From assembly GCA_014378225.1 (NCBI GenBank), contig JACMOA010000097.1, forward strand, positions 1 through 11,778: a stretch of 11,778 nt of DNA, given 5' to 3'. The notes below the pieces were generated by a model. It saw only the letters and a program-made list of their open reading frames with translations, searched no databases and had not been told where the DNA came from. The position numbers and the translations under genes are program-made. This stretch comes from Deinococcales bacterium. Its GTDB lineage: Bacteria > Deinococcota > Deinococci > Deinococcales > Deinococcaceae. Position 1 is the stretch's first letter; the number at the start of each line of letters is the position of its first letter. This document shows, one piece after another, positions 1-6,881 of the stretch.

Positions 1-1513
1 AGCCCGCGAAGCGCCGGGAATGTGTTACCGCCTGTGGAGCGAACGGACTCACGGGCTGTTGGCACAGCGCCGCTTGCCAGAGATTCTCGAGGCGGACCTC
101 GCGCCGCTGTGTTTGGAGCTGGCCGGATGGGGCGTAAAACCGGACGCGCTCGAGTGGGTGGATTCGCCGCCTGCCCGTGCAGTGGCAACGGCTCAGGATT
201 TGCTGGAAAAACTGGCGGCGCTCGAGAATGGAAAAATCACGCCCAGAGGCCGCAAAATGCTCGAGCTGCCCACCCATCCCCGGATTTCCCATCTGCTGCT
301 CGAGGGTGTCAGTGCAGGTCTGGGAGCGCTGGCCTGCGATGTGGCGGCGCTGCTCGAGGAGCGTGACCCGCTAGAACGGGGGTCTGGTGCAGATTTGACT
401 GCTCGAGTGGATGCATTGCGAAACTACCGTTTGGGGCGCACCAAAACAAATCTCGAGCGCATTGAGCGGCTTTCCAAACAGTGGCGCAAAACTTTGCGGG
501 TGGAGTTGGAAAATTCCCTGCTCGAGTCCGAGTCTGTGGGTCGTCTGGTGGCGCTGGCCTACCCGGAAAGGGTAGCGCAGCGGCGTGGTAACGACCTCTA
601 CCGCTATAAACTCGCGTCGGGTAAAGGCGTGAAATTGCAGGGGGACGATTCACTGGCTGGAAACGAGTTTCTGGCGGTGGCCCACCTGGATTACGGCGCG
701 GACGAGGGGCGCATTTTTCTGGCCGCTCCGCTTGAGAAGTTTGTGCTCGAGAAATCTGCGCTCGAGGCCCAGTGGGTCGAGGTTTTGAGGTGGGATAAGG
801 CAACTGGAACTTTGAACGCTCGAGAAGACCTTAAATACCTCGAGCTGGTTCTCGAGAGTCGCCCATTGCGTTCAACGTCGCCAGAATCCCGCGCTCGAGT
901 CCTGCTGGACGCGGTGTGCCAGGAGGGTCTGGGGCTGTTCAACTGGACCGATTCTGCACAGGAGTTACGCGCTCGAGTGGGAAGTTTGCACTTGTGGCGG
1001 CCCGAGGATGGCTTTCCAGATTGGTCTGATTCAGGACTTCTAACTACGCTCGAGGAGTGGTTGGGTCCGGCGCTCGAAGGGGTCCGCAAGCGCGAGGATT
1101 TTGCCAAGCTAGATTTGTTTGCCCTGCTCAAGAATCGCTTGCCCTGGAATATGTCCTCCAAGCTCGAGGATTTGGCTCCCACGCATCTTCTCGTTCCTAG
1201 TGGACATAAAGTGCGGCTCGAGTATTCAACGGACGGGGGCGCTCCAGTGTTGGCGGTCAAGCTTCAGGAGATGTTTGGGCAGGCCGAAACGCCCACGGTT
1301 AACGGTGGGCGCACCAAGGTGGTGCTGCATCTGCTTTCTCCAGCGCGGCGGCCCGTGCAGGTGACGCAGGACCTGGGGAGCTTCTGGAACAGCGGATACC
1401 TTCAAATTCGTAAGGAGTTGCGCGGAGATTACCCGCGTCATCCCTGGCCCGAAGACCCCTGGAACGCACCGCCCACTCGAGCGACCACAAGGGGCATGAA
1501 ACGCTCGAGCTGA
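1..1513 (+). CDS. hrpB: ATP-dependent helicase HrpB, C-terminal part (5' truncated by window edge)
   Basis: Open from the left edge (first full codon at base 2) to TGA at 1511-1513, about 503 codons. The true start lies outside the window; the ATG at base 20 is internal. The first visible residues, REAPGMCYRLWSE, match the segment just after helicase motif VI in HrpA/HrpB-type DEAH helicases (family knowledge). Next come the winged-helix and helical-bundle (HA2) region (LELAGWG, then LPTHPRISHLLLEG) and a long HrpB-specific C-terminal region. That region ends in the family signature VQVTQDLGSFWNSGYLQIRK followed by YPRHPWPEDPWNAPPTRA. HrpB proteins are usually around 800-850 residues, so the missing N-terminus should hold the Walker A and DEAH motifs. 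The family is an NTP-dependent helicase of uncertain cellular role. The 161-bp gap downstream suggests it is not in an operon with the next gene. CTCGAG sites are very dense here, about 21 in 1.5 kb. Confidence 0.93.
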   Translation, partial: AREAPGMCYRLWSERTHGLLAQRRLPEILEADLAPLCLELAGWGVKPDALEWVDSPPARAVATAQDLLEKLAALENGKITPRGRKMLELPTHPRISHLLLEGVSAGLGALACDVAALLEERDPLERGSGADLTARVDALRNYRLGRTKTNLERIERLSKQWRKTLRVELENSLLESESVGRLVALAYPERVAQRRGNDLYRYKLASGKGVKLQGDDSLAGNEFLAVAHLDYGADEGRIFLAAPLEKFVLEKSALEAQWVEVLRWDKATGTLNAREDLKYLELVLESRPLRSTSPESRARVLLDAVCQEGLGLFNWTDSAQELRARVGSLHLWRPEDGFPDWSDSGLLTTLEEWLGPALEGVRKREDFAKLDLFALLKNRLPWNMSSKLEDLAPTHLLVPSGHKVRLEYSTDGGAPVLAVKLQEMFGQAETPTVNGGRTKVVLHLLSPARRPVQVTQDLGSFWNSGYLQIRKELRGDYPRHPWPEDPWNAPPTRATTRGMKRSS

Positions 1514-1525
1514 TAAATAGAAGTC

Positions 1526-1542
1526 AGCGATTAGCGATTAGC
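1526..1542. repeat. Heptamer tandem repeat AGCGATT x2 plus AGC after the hrpB stop
   Basis: AGCGATT occurs twice in tandem, followed by a partial third unit, beginning 12 bases after the hrpB stop codon. The 7-bp period resembles the short tandemly repeated repetitive sequences known from intergenic regions of some bacteria. The rest of the 1514-1674 gap holds two CTCGAG sites, a short TTTTCTTAAAA inverted repeat without a GC stem, and the presumed promoter of the next gene. I see no convincing terminator. Confidence 0.5.
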
Positions 1543-1661
1543 CGTTTTCTTAAAAGTGTGATTCATCTAAAGGCTCGAGATTAAACATGAGTAGTTCAGT
1601 CAGAATTTCAAAGGTGCCTGTTACCATATTCAGCGTTCAGCCCGCACTCAACTGGATTCCC

Positions 1662-1667
1662 TACACT
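1662..1667 (+). promoter_or_regulatory. Candidate -10 box (TACACT) for a leaderless vanW-family transcript
   Basis: TACACT fits the TANNNT -10 pattern and ends 7 nt before the ATG at 1675, so transcription could begin at or next to the start codon. No Shine-Dalgarno sequence precedes that ATG, and leaderless translation would explain this. I see no good -35 box at 16-18 bp. The last two bases of the box belong to a CTCGAG at 1666-1671, which lies between the box and the start codon. Confidence 0.35.
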
Positions 1668-1674
1668 CGAGCCG

Positions 1675-2925
1675 ATGAAACACGCTCTTCTCATTTCTAT
1701 CTTATTATCGGCTTCCGTTTTTGCGGTGGCTCAGACTTCTCCCTCGAGCGCCAAGAATGAAAAACCTAACTCGAGCAAACCGGACAAACCCAAAGATTTG
1801 CCCAAAAAGTCCGCGAAACCCCAGGTTTTGAAACTCAAACTGGTCACGTCCGAGCAAAGAATCAAGGGTGGAAAGCTCGAGACCCTGACCCTGGCGGGAA
1901 GTTATCCGTTGCCTAAAAACGCGCTCGAGCGCAGCCGCAAATATGGCAAGATTTCCAGCACCCTGAACCCCGAACTCGAGAAGTTGTTTGCCCGACTGAG
2001 CGCAAGGCAGCCGCGCAGTGCGTACTTTTCTAACGTGGGGGGAAACTGGATTGCACGTCAGCAAACCGGGTGGAAGGTAAACGCCCAAAAAACCCGAGAA
2101 AATCTGCTCGAGGCGCTCAAAAATGGGGAGGGTGAGGCCAGAATCGTGCTCGAGCTTACGCCGCCCCAGCGCAGCGTGAAAGACTTTTTTGAGCGCGGAA
2201 TCCGCTTTCACTTTGGCGGCGACCAGTCCAGCTTTGGCGGAAGCCCCACCTTTCGGGTCAAGAACATTCTGGTGGGCGCAAACAAGATTGACCAGCGTTA
2301 TGTAGAAGCCGGAGAAGAGTTCGATTTTGGCGCTTACGTGGGCGATATTGATAAGAAAAACGGCTTCGTGAAGGGCTTCATCATCAGCGGTGGAACCCTC
2401 TCGCTCGAGGACGGCGGTGGCATCTGTCAGGTCAGCACCACCATTTTCCGCGCCGCCTACGCGGCTGGACTGCCCATCACCGAGCGCCACCAGCACTCGC
2501 ATGTGGTGCATTACTATGACCCAGTGGGACTCGAGGCCACGGTGTACACGCCGGAAAAGAACTTCAAATTCAAAAACGACACCGCCAAGGCGCTGTTTAT
2601 TCAGGCCGATTACAACGTGGGGAATCAGACCCTACGCTTCGATTTGTTCGGGGTCAAGCCAGACCGCCAGGTGACGGTTTCCAAGCCCGCGCTGAGCAAC
2701 TACAAAGCCGCTGCCAAACCCAGTTACAGCCCTGACCCCAAGATGGCTCTGGGCCGCTCGAGGCAGATTGACGTGGCCGAGCGCGGCGTGACCGCCGTCA
2801 TCAGCCGCCGGGTGAAGTTGGCGGATGGCAAGATTCGCAAGGACAGCACCAGGTCGGTTTATAAGCCCTGGGGCGCGGTTTATGCGGTGAATCCGGGGGA
2901 CGCTCGAGTGAAGGGTAATGAGTGA
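1675..2925 (+). CDS. Secreted VanW-family protein
   Basis: 416 residues. Residues 1-19 form a signal peptide: MKH, then a hydrophobic core, then FAVA before Q20, a plausible signal peptidase I site. Residues 20-50 are a Lys/Pro/Ser-rich linker, typical of an exported protein that passes through or contacts the envelope. The region at about 165-330 is the VanW domain. Its hallmark GGGICQVSTT is at 247-256 (Cys251), followed by AAGLPITERHQHS at about 262-275 and the GLEATVY segment. VanW-family proteins were named from a vancomycin-resistance accessory gene. Their biochemical function is unknown, though a cell-envelope or peptidoglycan role is usually inferred. This gene alone does not indicate glycopeptide resistance; no vanHAX or vanRS-like genes are nearby. 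The ATG start is supported by the signal peptide. It lacks a Shine-Dalgarno and may be translated from a leaderless mRNA. It converges with the Hpt gene downstream, with 38 bp between stops. Confidence 0.88.
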   Translation: MKHALLISILLSASVFAVAQTSPSSAKNEKPNSSKPDKPKDLPKKSAKPQVLKLKLVTSEQRIKGGKLETLTLAGSYPLPKNALERSRKYGKISSTLNPELEKLFARLSARQPRSAYFSNVGGNWIARQQTGWKVNAQKTRENLLEALKNGEGEARIVLELTPPQRSVKDFFERGIRFHFGGDQSSFGGSPTFRVKNILVGANKIDQRYVEAGEEFDFGAYVGDIDKKNGFVKGFIISGGTLSLEDGGGICQVSTTIFRAAYAAGLPITERHQHSHVVHYYDPVGLEATVYTPEKNFKFKNDTAKALFIQADYNVGNQTLRFDLFGVKPDRQVTVSKPALSNYKAAAKPSYSPDPKMALGRSRQIDVAERGVTAVISRRVKLADGKIRKDSTRSVYKPWGAVYAVNPGDARVKGNE

Positions 2926-2943
2926 TGAGTAGTGAGTAATGAG
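2916..2943. repeat. Four tandem stop-codon heptamers (TRRTGAG) spanning the VanW stop
   Basis: Four contiguous 7-bp units read TAATGAG, TGATGAG, TAGTGAG, TAATGAG. Each begins with a different or repeated stop codon (TAA, TGA, TAG, TAA). Because 7 is not a multiple of 3, the array places stops in all three forward frames. The true stop of the VanW-family gene is the TGA at 2923-2925, so the last codons of the gene lie in the array. It sits between two convergent genes where no hairpin terminator is visible. Confidence 0.6.
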
Positions 2944-2963
2944 CTAAGACAGGGAAAGGGTTT

Positions 2964-3710
2964 TCAGGTTTGCTCGAGGGCCAACTCCTCCGTCCAGGGG
3001 CGCTTGATGAGGAGTTGAGCGTTTGGGGGAACTTCCGTCTGCTCGAGGGCCGTGACCCACAGATTTTTGAGGTCTGGGTAGCGCTCGAGCAAATTTTGTG
3101 GCCCTATTCCACCCGGTTCGTTGGGGCAGAGCACTCGAGCAAAAATAGTGTGCTCGAGCTGTTCCAGTGCTTCTGTAAGGGTGTCACACTCCAGCACTTC
3201 AAACCCCTGGCGCTCGAGCTGATTTTTGAGGGTCCAGCGGGCGGTATTGGACGGCTCGAGCAGTAAAACAGCGCTGGACTCGAGCGGTTGACTCGGAGAT
3301 TGCGTGGATTTTACTTCACGAGGTCCTGGCTTTTCTCGGGGCCACGCGGCTAAACGCTCGAGCAAGTCCTCGAGTTCAGGGGTGGGGTTTTTGAGTTGAA
3401 GTTCGCCCTCTATCAGACCCTGCAAAGCGTCCAGGGTTTCAAACAGCAGTGCAGTGGTGTACGGCTCGAGCGGCTCAACCCCGTCTCGCAACGCGCCTAG
3501 AACGTCCTCGAGCGCGTGGGTAAGCGCCTTGATGACGCCCAGTGAGAGCATACTGGCCCCGCCCTTGATGGTGTGTGCCGACAAAAACATCTGCCGCAGC
3601 ACGGCGGCGTCCATCCCTTCCCGCTCGAGTTTGAGCAGGCTACTGCCCAGTAAATCAAGGTGTTCACCCGCCTCGAGCTGAAATTCCTGCAAAAATTGGG
3701 TGATATCCAC
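2964..3710 (-). CDS. Hpt domain protein with a degenerate receiver-like domain
   Basis: 248 residues from a GTG start (complement of 3708-3710). Residues 1-105 are a histidine phosphotransfer domain like the P1 domain of CheA: FLQEFQLEAGEHLDLL near the start, then the phospho-site motif SAHTIKGGASML with His46. About 40 residues of charged, Pro/Ser-rich linker follow. Residues 146-245 have the length and strand pattern of a CheY-like receiver (AVLLLEPSNTAR, GFEVLECDTLTEALEQLE, then LWVTAL, then LLIKRPW). The paired acidic residues are replaced by Glu152-Pro153, and the phospho-acceptor position in VLCPNEPGG is Cys195. The conserved Thr (T220) and Lys (K236) positions are retained. It is therefore probably a pseudo-receiver used for protein contact. 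There are no kinase, dimerisation or CheW-like domains, so this is not CheA; it may act as a separate P1-like phosphate carrier. It is divergent from the cheW-cheR pair. Confidence 0.85.
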   Translation of the reverse strand: MDITQFLQEFQLEAGEHLDLLGSSLLKLEREGMDAAVLRQMFLSAHTIKGGASMLSLGVIKALTHALEDVLGALRDGVEPLEPYTTALLFETLDALQGLIEGELQLKNPTPELEDLLERLAAWPREKPGPREVKSTQSPSQPLESSAVLLLEPSNTARWTLKNQLERQGFEVLECDTLTEALEQLEHTIFARVLCPNEPGGIGPQNLLERYPDLKNLWVTALEQTEVPPNAQLLIKRPWTEELALEQT

Positions 3711-3714
3711 TTTG

Positions 3715-3721
3715 CCCCCTC
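3715..3721 (-). promoter_or_regulatory. Ribosome-binding site of the Hpt gene, merged with a CTCGAG site
   Basis: On the minus strand the sequence reads CTCGAGGGGGCAAAGTG. GAGGGGG is a strong Shine-Dalgarno element four bases before the GTG and supports that start. Its GAG is the second half of a CTCGAG palindrome at 3719-3724. A possible -10 box for this gene, TAAGAT on the minus strand (complement of 3736-3741), lies about 25 bp upstream of the GTG without a clear -35. Confidence 0.5.
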
Positions 3722-3761
3722 GAGCGCTTTCTCAAATCTTAATCAGGTCTTCATCCTAAGC

Positions 3762-3767
3762 TATAGT
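3762..3767 (+). promoter_or_regulatory. Candidate -10 box (TATAGT) for a leaderless cheW-cheR transcript
   Basis: TATAGT matches five of six bases of TATAAT and ends 9 nt before the cheW ATG at 3777. This spacing places the transcription start at or next to the A of the start codon, and there is no Shine-Dalgarno between. A weak -35 candidate TTAATC (3739-3744) lies 17 bp upstream and overlaps the possible -10 box of the divergent Hpt gene, so the two promoters may compete. Confidence 0.45.
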
Positions 3768-3776
3768 GGCATCCGA

Positions 3777-4226
3777 ATGGGCAACCCCGCACAGGCCAAC
3801 CCCGCACATTTTACCCAGGCGCTCAGAATTCTGCTGGGTGAGCGCCACTATGCCCTGCGCTCGAGCGAGGTGGGGAGGGTGCTGCCGATGTGCGCCTGGA
3901 CCCCACTTTATAGTCCTGAAGGGCCACTGGCGCTGCTCGAGGTGGCGGGAATCCTGCTTCCAGTGGTGGACCCCCGGCCCTGGCTGGGTCTGGCTGCTGC
4001 GGAGATTAAACCTGAGCAACACCTTTTGCTGGTTCAAACAACGCCCGCTTTTGTGTTGTGGGTGGACCAGGTGGAAGAGGTGTTTGAAGTCTCGAGCGAA
4101 CAGATTCAGCGGCTCGAGGTATTTGAGGGCAGCCCAGTGCGGTTTTTGGTGCGGCACCGGGCTGAAACCCTACCCCTGCTCGAGTGCGCCTACTTTTCGC
4201 CGGGAGAGTTCGTGCGCTCCGTATGA
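3777..4226 (+). CDS. cheW: CheW-like chemotaxis coupling protein
   Basis: 149 residues from the ATG at 3777, close to the usual CheW length of about 150-165. I chose this start over an upstream in-frame GTG at 3660 because the longer form would run through the divergent Hpt gene and its promoter, and the CheW fold is complete without it. The domain pattern is clear: ALRILLGERHYALRSSEVGRVLP at the start of the first sub-domain, then GILLPVVDPRPWLGL, then HLLLVQTTPAFVLWVDQVEEVFEV. CheW proteins are cytoplasmic SH3-like scaffolds that link chemoreceptors to the CheA kinase (family knowledge). Neither partner is in this window. The stop codon TGA overlaps the ATG of the CheR gene (ATGA), so the two are probably translationally coupled and transcribed together. 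Confidence 0.88.
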   Translation: MGNPAQANPAHFTQALRILLGERHYALRSSEVGRVLPMCAWTPLYSPEGPLALLEVAGILLPVVDPRPWLGLAAAEIKPEQHLLLVQTTPAFVLWVDQVEEVFEVSSEQIQRLEVFEGSPVRFLVRHRAETLPLLECAYFSPGEFVRSV

Positions 4227-5566
4227 GTTCTGCGTCCTGGCTTCCGGCGCTCCTGCGCCTGCTCGAGCGCCGCACGGGTTTGGTGCTCAGGGAGCGTAAC
4301 GCCACCTTGCTCGAGGGGGCCTTTGTGCGTCTGGCAGCAGAGCGTGGACAAGGGTTCGGCGAAGTATTGGACAATGCGGCACGTCTTGGCGAGAACGGCA
4401 CCTATCGGGCCTCGCCGCCTATCGGGCCTGTCCGCCTGCTCGAGTTCCTGAGGACCCATCCTCAAGATAAAAAATGGGCTGCACTGCTCGAGGCCGCTGT
4501 GGTGCCTGGAGCCCACTTTTACCGGGTTTTACCGCAAATGCTGGCCCTGCAAGCAAACATTTTGCCGGAATTGCTGAGCCGCACGGCTGGGCCACCCCGT
4601 TTGTGGTCGGCGGGCTGCTCGAGCGGTGAAGAAGTCTATACGCTGGCCTTCTTGCTCGAGGAGTGTGCTGTGCAACTTGGCTTAATGACTGGGGTCCAAA
4701 ACAGTTCGGTGCTGGGAACCGACCTCAGCCCACACGCGCTGGCGCTGGCCCGTGTGGGGCGCTACGGCACATGGTCTTTCCGGGGTACGCCGCTGGCGTG
4801 GCAAAGTCGCTATTTTCGGGCGCTCGAGGGAAATCCCATTACGGGGCCGCAGTGGGAAGTGCTGGGTCAGGTTCGCAATCAGGTTAAGTTCGAGCTTTAT
4901 AACCTGGTGGAGCCTCCCTCGGGCGCACTCCTCGAGCAAAAAGGCCAGTACGACCTCATCTTGTGCCGCAATGTGACGATTTACTTTCGCCCGGAAGTGG
5001 CCCAGGCGGTGTACCGACATCTGGCTTCGCGCTTGAGTCCGGGCGGGTATTTGATGCTGGGTCCGTCGGACCCTCCGCCCATCGCGCTGGAAGGACTCGA
5101 GCAGAAATCCGCACCCGGTGCGTTATACTGGCAAAAACCGCTCAAACCTTTAAAGCTCGAGCCTTTAAAGAAAGTTAAACCTCCCCTTCCCTTAACTCCG
5201 AAGGTGGTTAGCCCGATTCCTTTCCGCCCTTCTTTACCTCAACCCGAACGCACCTCACCACCTTCTTCCAAGGACGTTACCTCACCCCTCGAGCGGGGTC
5301 TGGAACGGCTGGAAAGGGGAGACGCTTCAGGCGCACTCGAGCCATTGCGTCAGGCGGCGTATCTGGACTCTCAGGACGCTTTTGTGCATTTTACGCTGGG
5401 CCGGGTATGGCTGGCCCTGGGCCGGGTGGCCCAGGCCAGAGCCGCCCTGCTTTACGCGCAGAGTTTGTTGGCCGTATTTCCCCCAGAAACTCCGCTGAAT
5501 TCTGCCCCAGAATTGACCGCCCTGGATTTGCGTCACGCCCTCGAGCGCCTGCTTCTGAAGGTTTAG
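4223..5566 (+). CDS. cheR: CheR-type receptor methyltransferase with C-terminal TPR-like region
   Basis: 447 residues from the ATG at 4223, which overlaps the cheW stop. A longer GTG start at 4184 would add 13 residues inside cheW and is less likely. Residues 1-90 are the helical CheR N-domain (LLERRTGLVLRERNATLLEG). Residues 95-300 are the SAM-dependent methyltransferase: GCSSGEEVYTLAFLLEE (131-147) for SAM binding, GTDLSPHALALARVGRY (165-181), and LCRNVTIYF (247-255) followed by LSPGGYLMLGPSD. Residues 305-350 are a Pro/Lys-rich linker, and 355-447 hold TPR-like helices (FVHFTLGRVWLALGRVAQAR). CheR methylates glutamates on chemoreceptors. Forms with a TPR tail are known in alternative chemosensory systems such as the Frz type. 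Where CheR usually has TxFFR, this protein reads AHFYR (97-101): the Arg is kept but the Thr appears to be Ala. Because CheB-CheR fusion gene 7 carries a second CheR, substrates may be divided. Confidence 0.9.
   Translation: MSSASWLPALLRLLERRTGLVLRERNATLLEGAFVRLAAERGQGFGEVLDNAARLGENGTYRASPPIGPVRLLEFLRTHPQDKKWAALLEAAVVPGAHFYRVLPQMLALQANILPELLSRTAGPPRLWSAGCSSGEEVYTLAFLLEECAVQLGLMTGVQNSSVLGTDLSPHALALARVGRYGTWSFRGTPLAWQSRYFRALEGNPITGPQWEVLGQVRNQVKFELYNLVEPPSGALLEQKGQYDLILCRNVTIYFRPEVAQAVYRHLASRLSPGGYLMLGPSDPPPIALEGLEQKSAPGALYWQKPLKPLKLEPLKKVKPPLPLTPKVVSPIPFRPSLPQPERTSPPSSKDVTSPLERGLERLERGDASGALEPLRQAAYLDSQDAFVHFTLGRVWLALGRVAQARAALLYAQSLLAVFPPETPLNSAPELTALDLRHALERLLLKV
4401..4429. repeat. 12-bp direct repeat inside the CheR N-domain
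   Basis: CCTATCGGGCCT occurs at 4401-4412 and again at 4418-4429 with a 5-bp spacer. The 17-bp offset is not a multiple of three, so the copies are read in different frames (within TYRASPPIGPV). It lies in a variable loop of the CheR N-domain. It could be a small duplication or chance. Confidence 0.4.
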
Positions 5567-5641
5567 CCCGCTCGAGTTTCTTACTGAATTAGGGTGCGTT
5601 TAGGCAACATGAAAGGAAATCTTCGAGCCATTCAACAAACA

Positions 5642-5689
5642 TCGGTCTCGCTAAACCGACCCGTTTAGGCTAGTCTGGAACCAGTTCCA
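5642..5689. promoter_or_regulatory. Overlapping inverted repeats upstream of the oxidoreductase: candidate operator
   Basis: Three short inverted repeats are packed in 48 bp: TCGGT/ACCGA (5642-5646, 5655-5659), CTAAAC/GTTTAG (5651-5656, 5663-5668) and TGGAAC-CA-GTTCCA (5676-5689). The 9-mer CGTTTAGGC at 5662-5670 also occurs in direct orientation at 5597-5605. The cluster lies 33-80 bp before the start codon, where a transcription factor site would be expected. The AAACCGACCCGTTT core looks loosely like LacI-family operators, but no regulator gene is adjacent. The rest of the 155-bp gap (5567-5721) holds two CTCGAG sites and no terminator hairpin that I can support. Confidence 0.4.
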
Positions 5690-5721
5690 AATATTCGCTT
5701 TACAGGCTCGAGGGTTTAAAC

Positions 5722-6771
5722 ATGTCCAATTCATCCACATCCACGTCTTCCCCCTTTCGCGCTGGTCTGGTCGGCGCAGGTGGCATTGCCACCACCCACT
5801 TTAAGGGTTACATCAAAGCGGGCGCTCTGGTGATGGGCTTTGCCGAACCGTTCGAGTCCACCCGCATCCTGCGTGAGAAAGAGTGGGGCGTCAAAGGGTA
5901 CAGCTCACTCGACGAGATGCTCGAGGCCCCTTCCCTTGAGAGCGGCCAGCTCGAGGCGGTTTCTATCTGTACGCCTAACGCCTTTCACTTTGAGAGTACC
6001 CTGAAAGCTGCCAGGGCCGGAAAGCACATTCTGTGCGAGAAACCACTCAGCATGTCGCTCGAGGAGTGCGCCGAGATGATTAGGGTGTGCCAGGAGTCTG
6101 GCGTAGTGCTGCAAACCAACCATCATTTGCGCTCTAATTTATTGGTCCAGGCCGCCAAAAAGTTGATTGATTCCGGGGCTATTGGCGATGTGAGCTTTGT
6201 GCGCTTGCGGCAGGCCCACGATTGGGGCGGCAGCAAAACGGTGCGCCCTTCGTTTGGGCTGTTCCAGAATTCTGGCGGGGGAACCCTGCTGGATAACGGC
6301 TGTCACATGATGGACTTGGCCCGCTACTTCTGCGGAGAGGTGGGCAGCTTGTACGCCCGCACGGCCAGTTTGCGCCCCGACATTGAGGTGGAGGATGTGG
6401 GCCTGGTTTCGCTCGAGTTCAAAAACGGGGCCATTGGCAGCGTGGAAGCGTCCTGGAACGCCACCGGCTGGGAAGAGGGGTTCTGGGTGTACGGCACGGA
6501 TGGAGCGCTCGAGTGTACCAATAGATTAGGCAAACGGGTCCTAAAGCACGTTCACCGCTCGAGCGGGGGCGGCTGGGAAGAGGTGGACGTGACTGTTCAC
6601 GACTTTAACGAAGAAGGCGGACACCCGCTGGCTGTTCAGAATTTTATTCGGAGTGTGCGTGAGGGAACGCCCGTAATCTGCACCGGGCAAGATGGCCTCG
6701 AGAGCGTGCGGCTGGTGTTGGCAGCCTATGAAAGTGCAAGAGAGAACAGGGCGCTCGAGATTACAACATGA
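5722..6771 (+). CDS. Gfo/Idh/MocA-family NAD(P)-dependent oxidoreductase
   Basis: 349 residues, a normal length for the family. The N-terminal Rossmann fold has the dinucleotide motif GLVGAGGIA (GxGxxA, residues 15-23) after a short Ser/Thr-rich leader. The family catalytic motif EKP is at 106-108 (HILCEKPLSMSLEEC). The C-terminal alpha/beta domain carries GGGTLLDNGCHMMDLARYF (185-203), in which Asp191 and His195 match the conserved D-x-x-x-H. Members oxidise or reduce sugars, inositols and related polyols, or act on glycosides; the substrate cannot be told from sequence alone. No transporter or sugar-catabolic gene is adjacent. The start is supported by GAGGG at 5710-5714, seven bases upstream, fused to a CTCGAG and followed by the palindrome GTTTAAAC. 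It sits between two chemosensory genes but has its own upstream region with inverted repeats, so it is probably a separate unit. Confidence 0.92.
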   Translation: MSNSSTSTSSPFRAGLVGAGGIATTHFKGYIKAGALVMGFAEPFESTRILREKEWGVKGYSSLDEMLEAPSLESGQLEAVSICTPNAFHFESTLKAARAGKHILCEKPLSMSLEECAEMIRVCQESGVVLQTNHHLRSNLLVQAAKKLIDSGAIGDVSFVRLRQAHDWGGSKTVRPSFGLFQNSGGGTLLDNGCHMMDLARYFCGEVGSLYARTASLRPDIEVEDVGLVSLEFKNGAIGSVEASWNATGWEEGFWVYGTDGALECTNRLGKRVLKHVHRSSGGGWEEVDVTVHDFNEEGGHPLAVQNFIRSVREGTPVICTGQDGLESVRLVLAAYESARENRALEITT

Positions 6772-6881
6772 AATGAATGTTGAAGAAATAAGGATTCAGC
6801 TCATAATCAGTCAAGAAGGGTGATTTGGGAGTATCTTCGGGTTATGTATTCATTAAAGCGGTGGAATGGTCAACTCCTCCT

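Noticed and set aside
1587..1760. A short forward reading frame from the ATG at 1587 that overlaps the start of the VanW-family gene
   Set aside because: About 57 codons, no clear ribosome-binding site, no recognisable motif, and it runs out of frame through the signal peptide coding region.
1675..2925. The VanW-family gene as a vancomycin-resistance gene
   Set aside because: The domain is widespread in bacteria without glycopeptide resistance, and no vanHAX or vanRS-like neighbours are present.
3660..3776. An in-frame upstream GTG extension of the CheW-like protein
   Set aside because: It would overlap the 5' end of the Hpt gene and both promoters, and the added residues do not resemble CheW.
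5609..5668. A 19-codon frame in the gap before the oxidoreductase, as a possible leader peptide
   Set aside because: No run of regulatory codons, no attenuator-like hairpin pair with a T-run after it, and only a weak context for translation.
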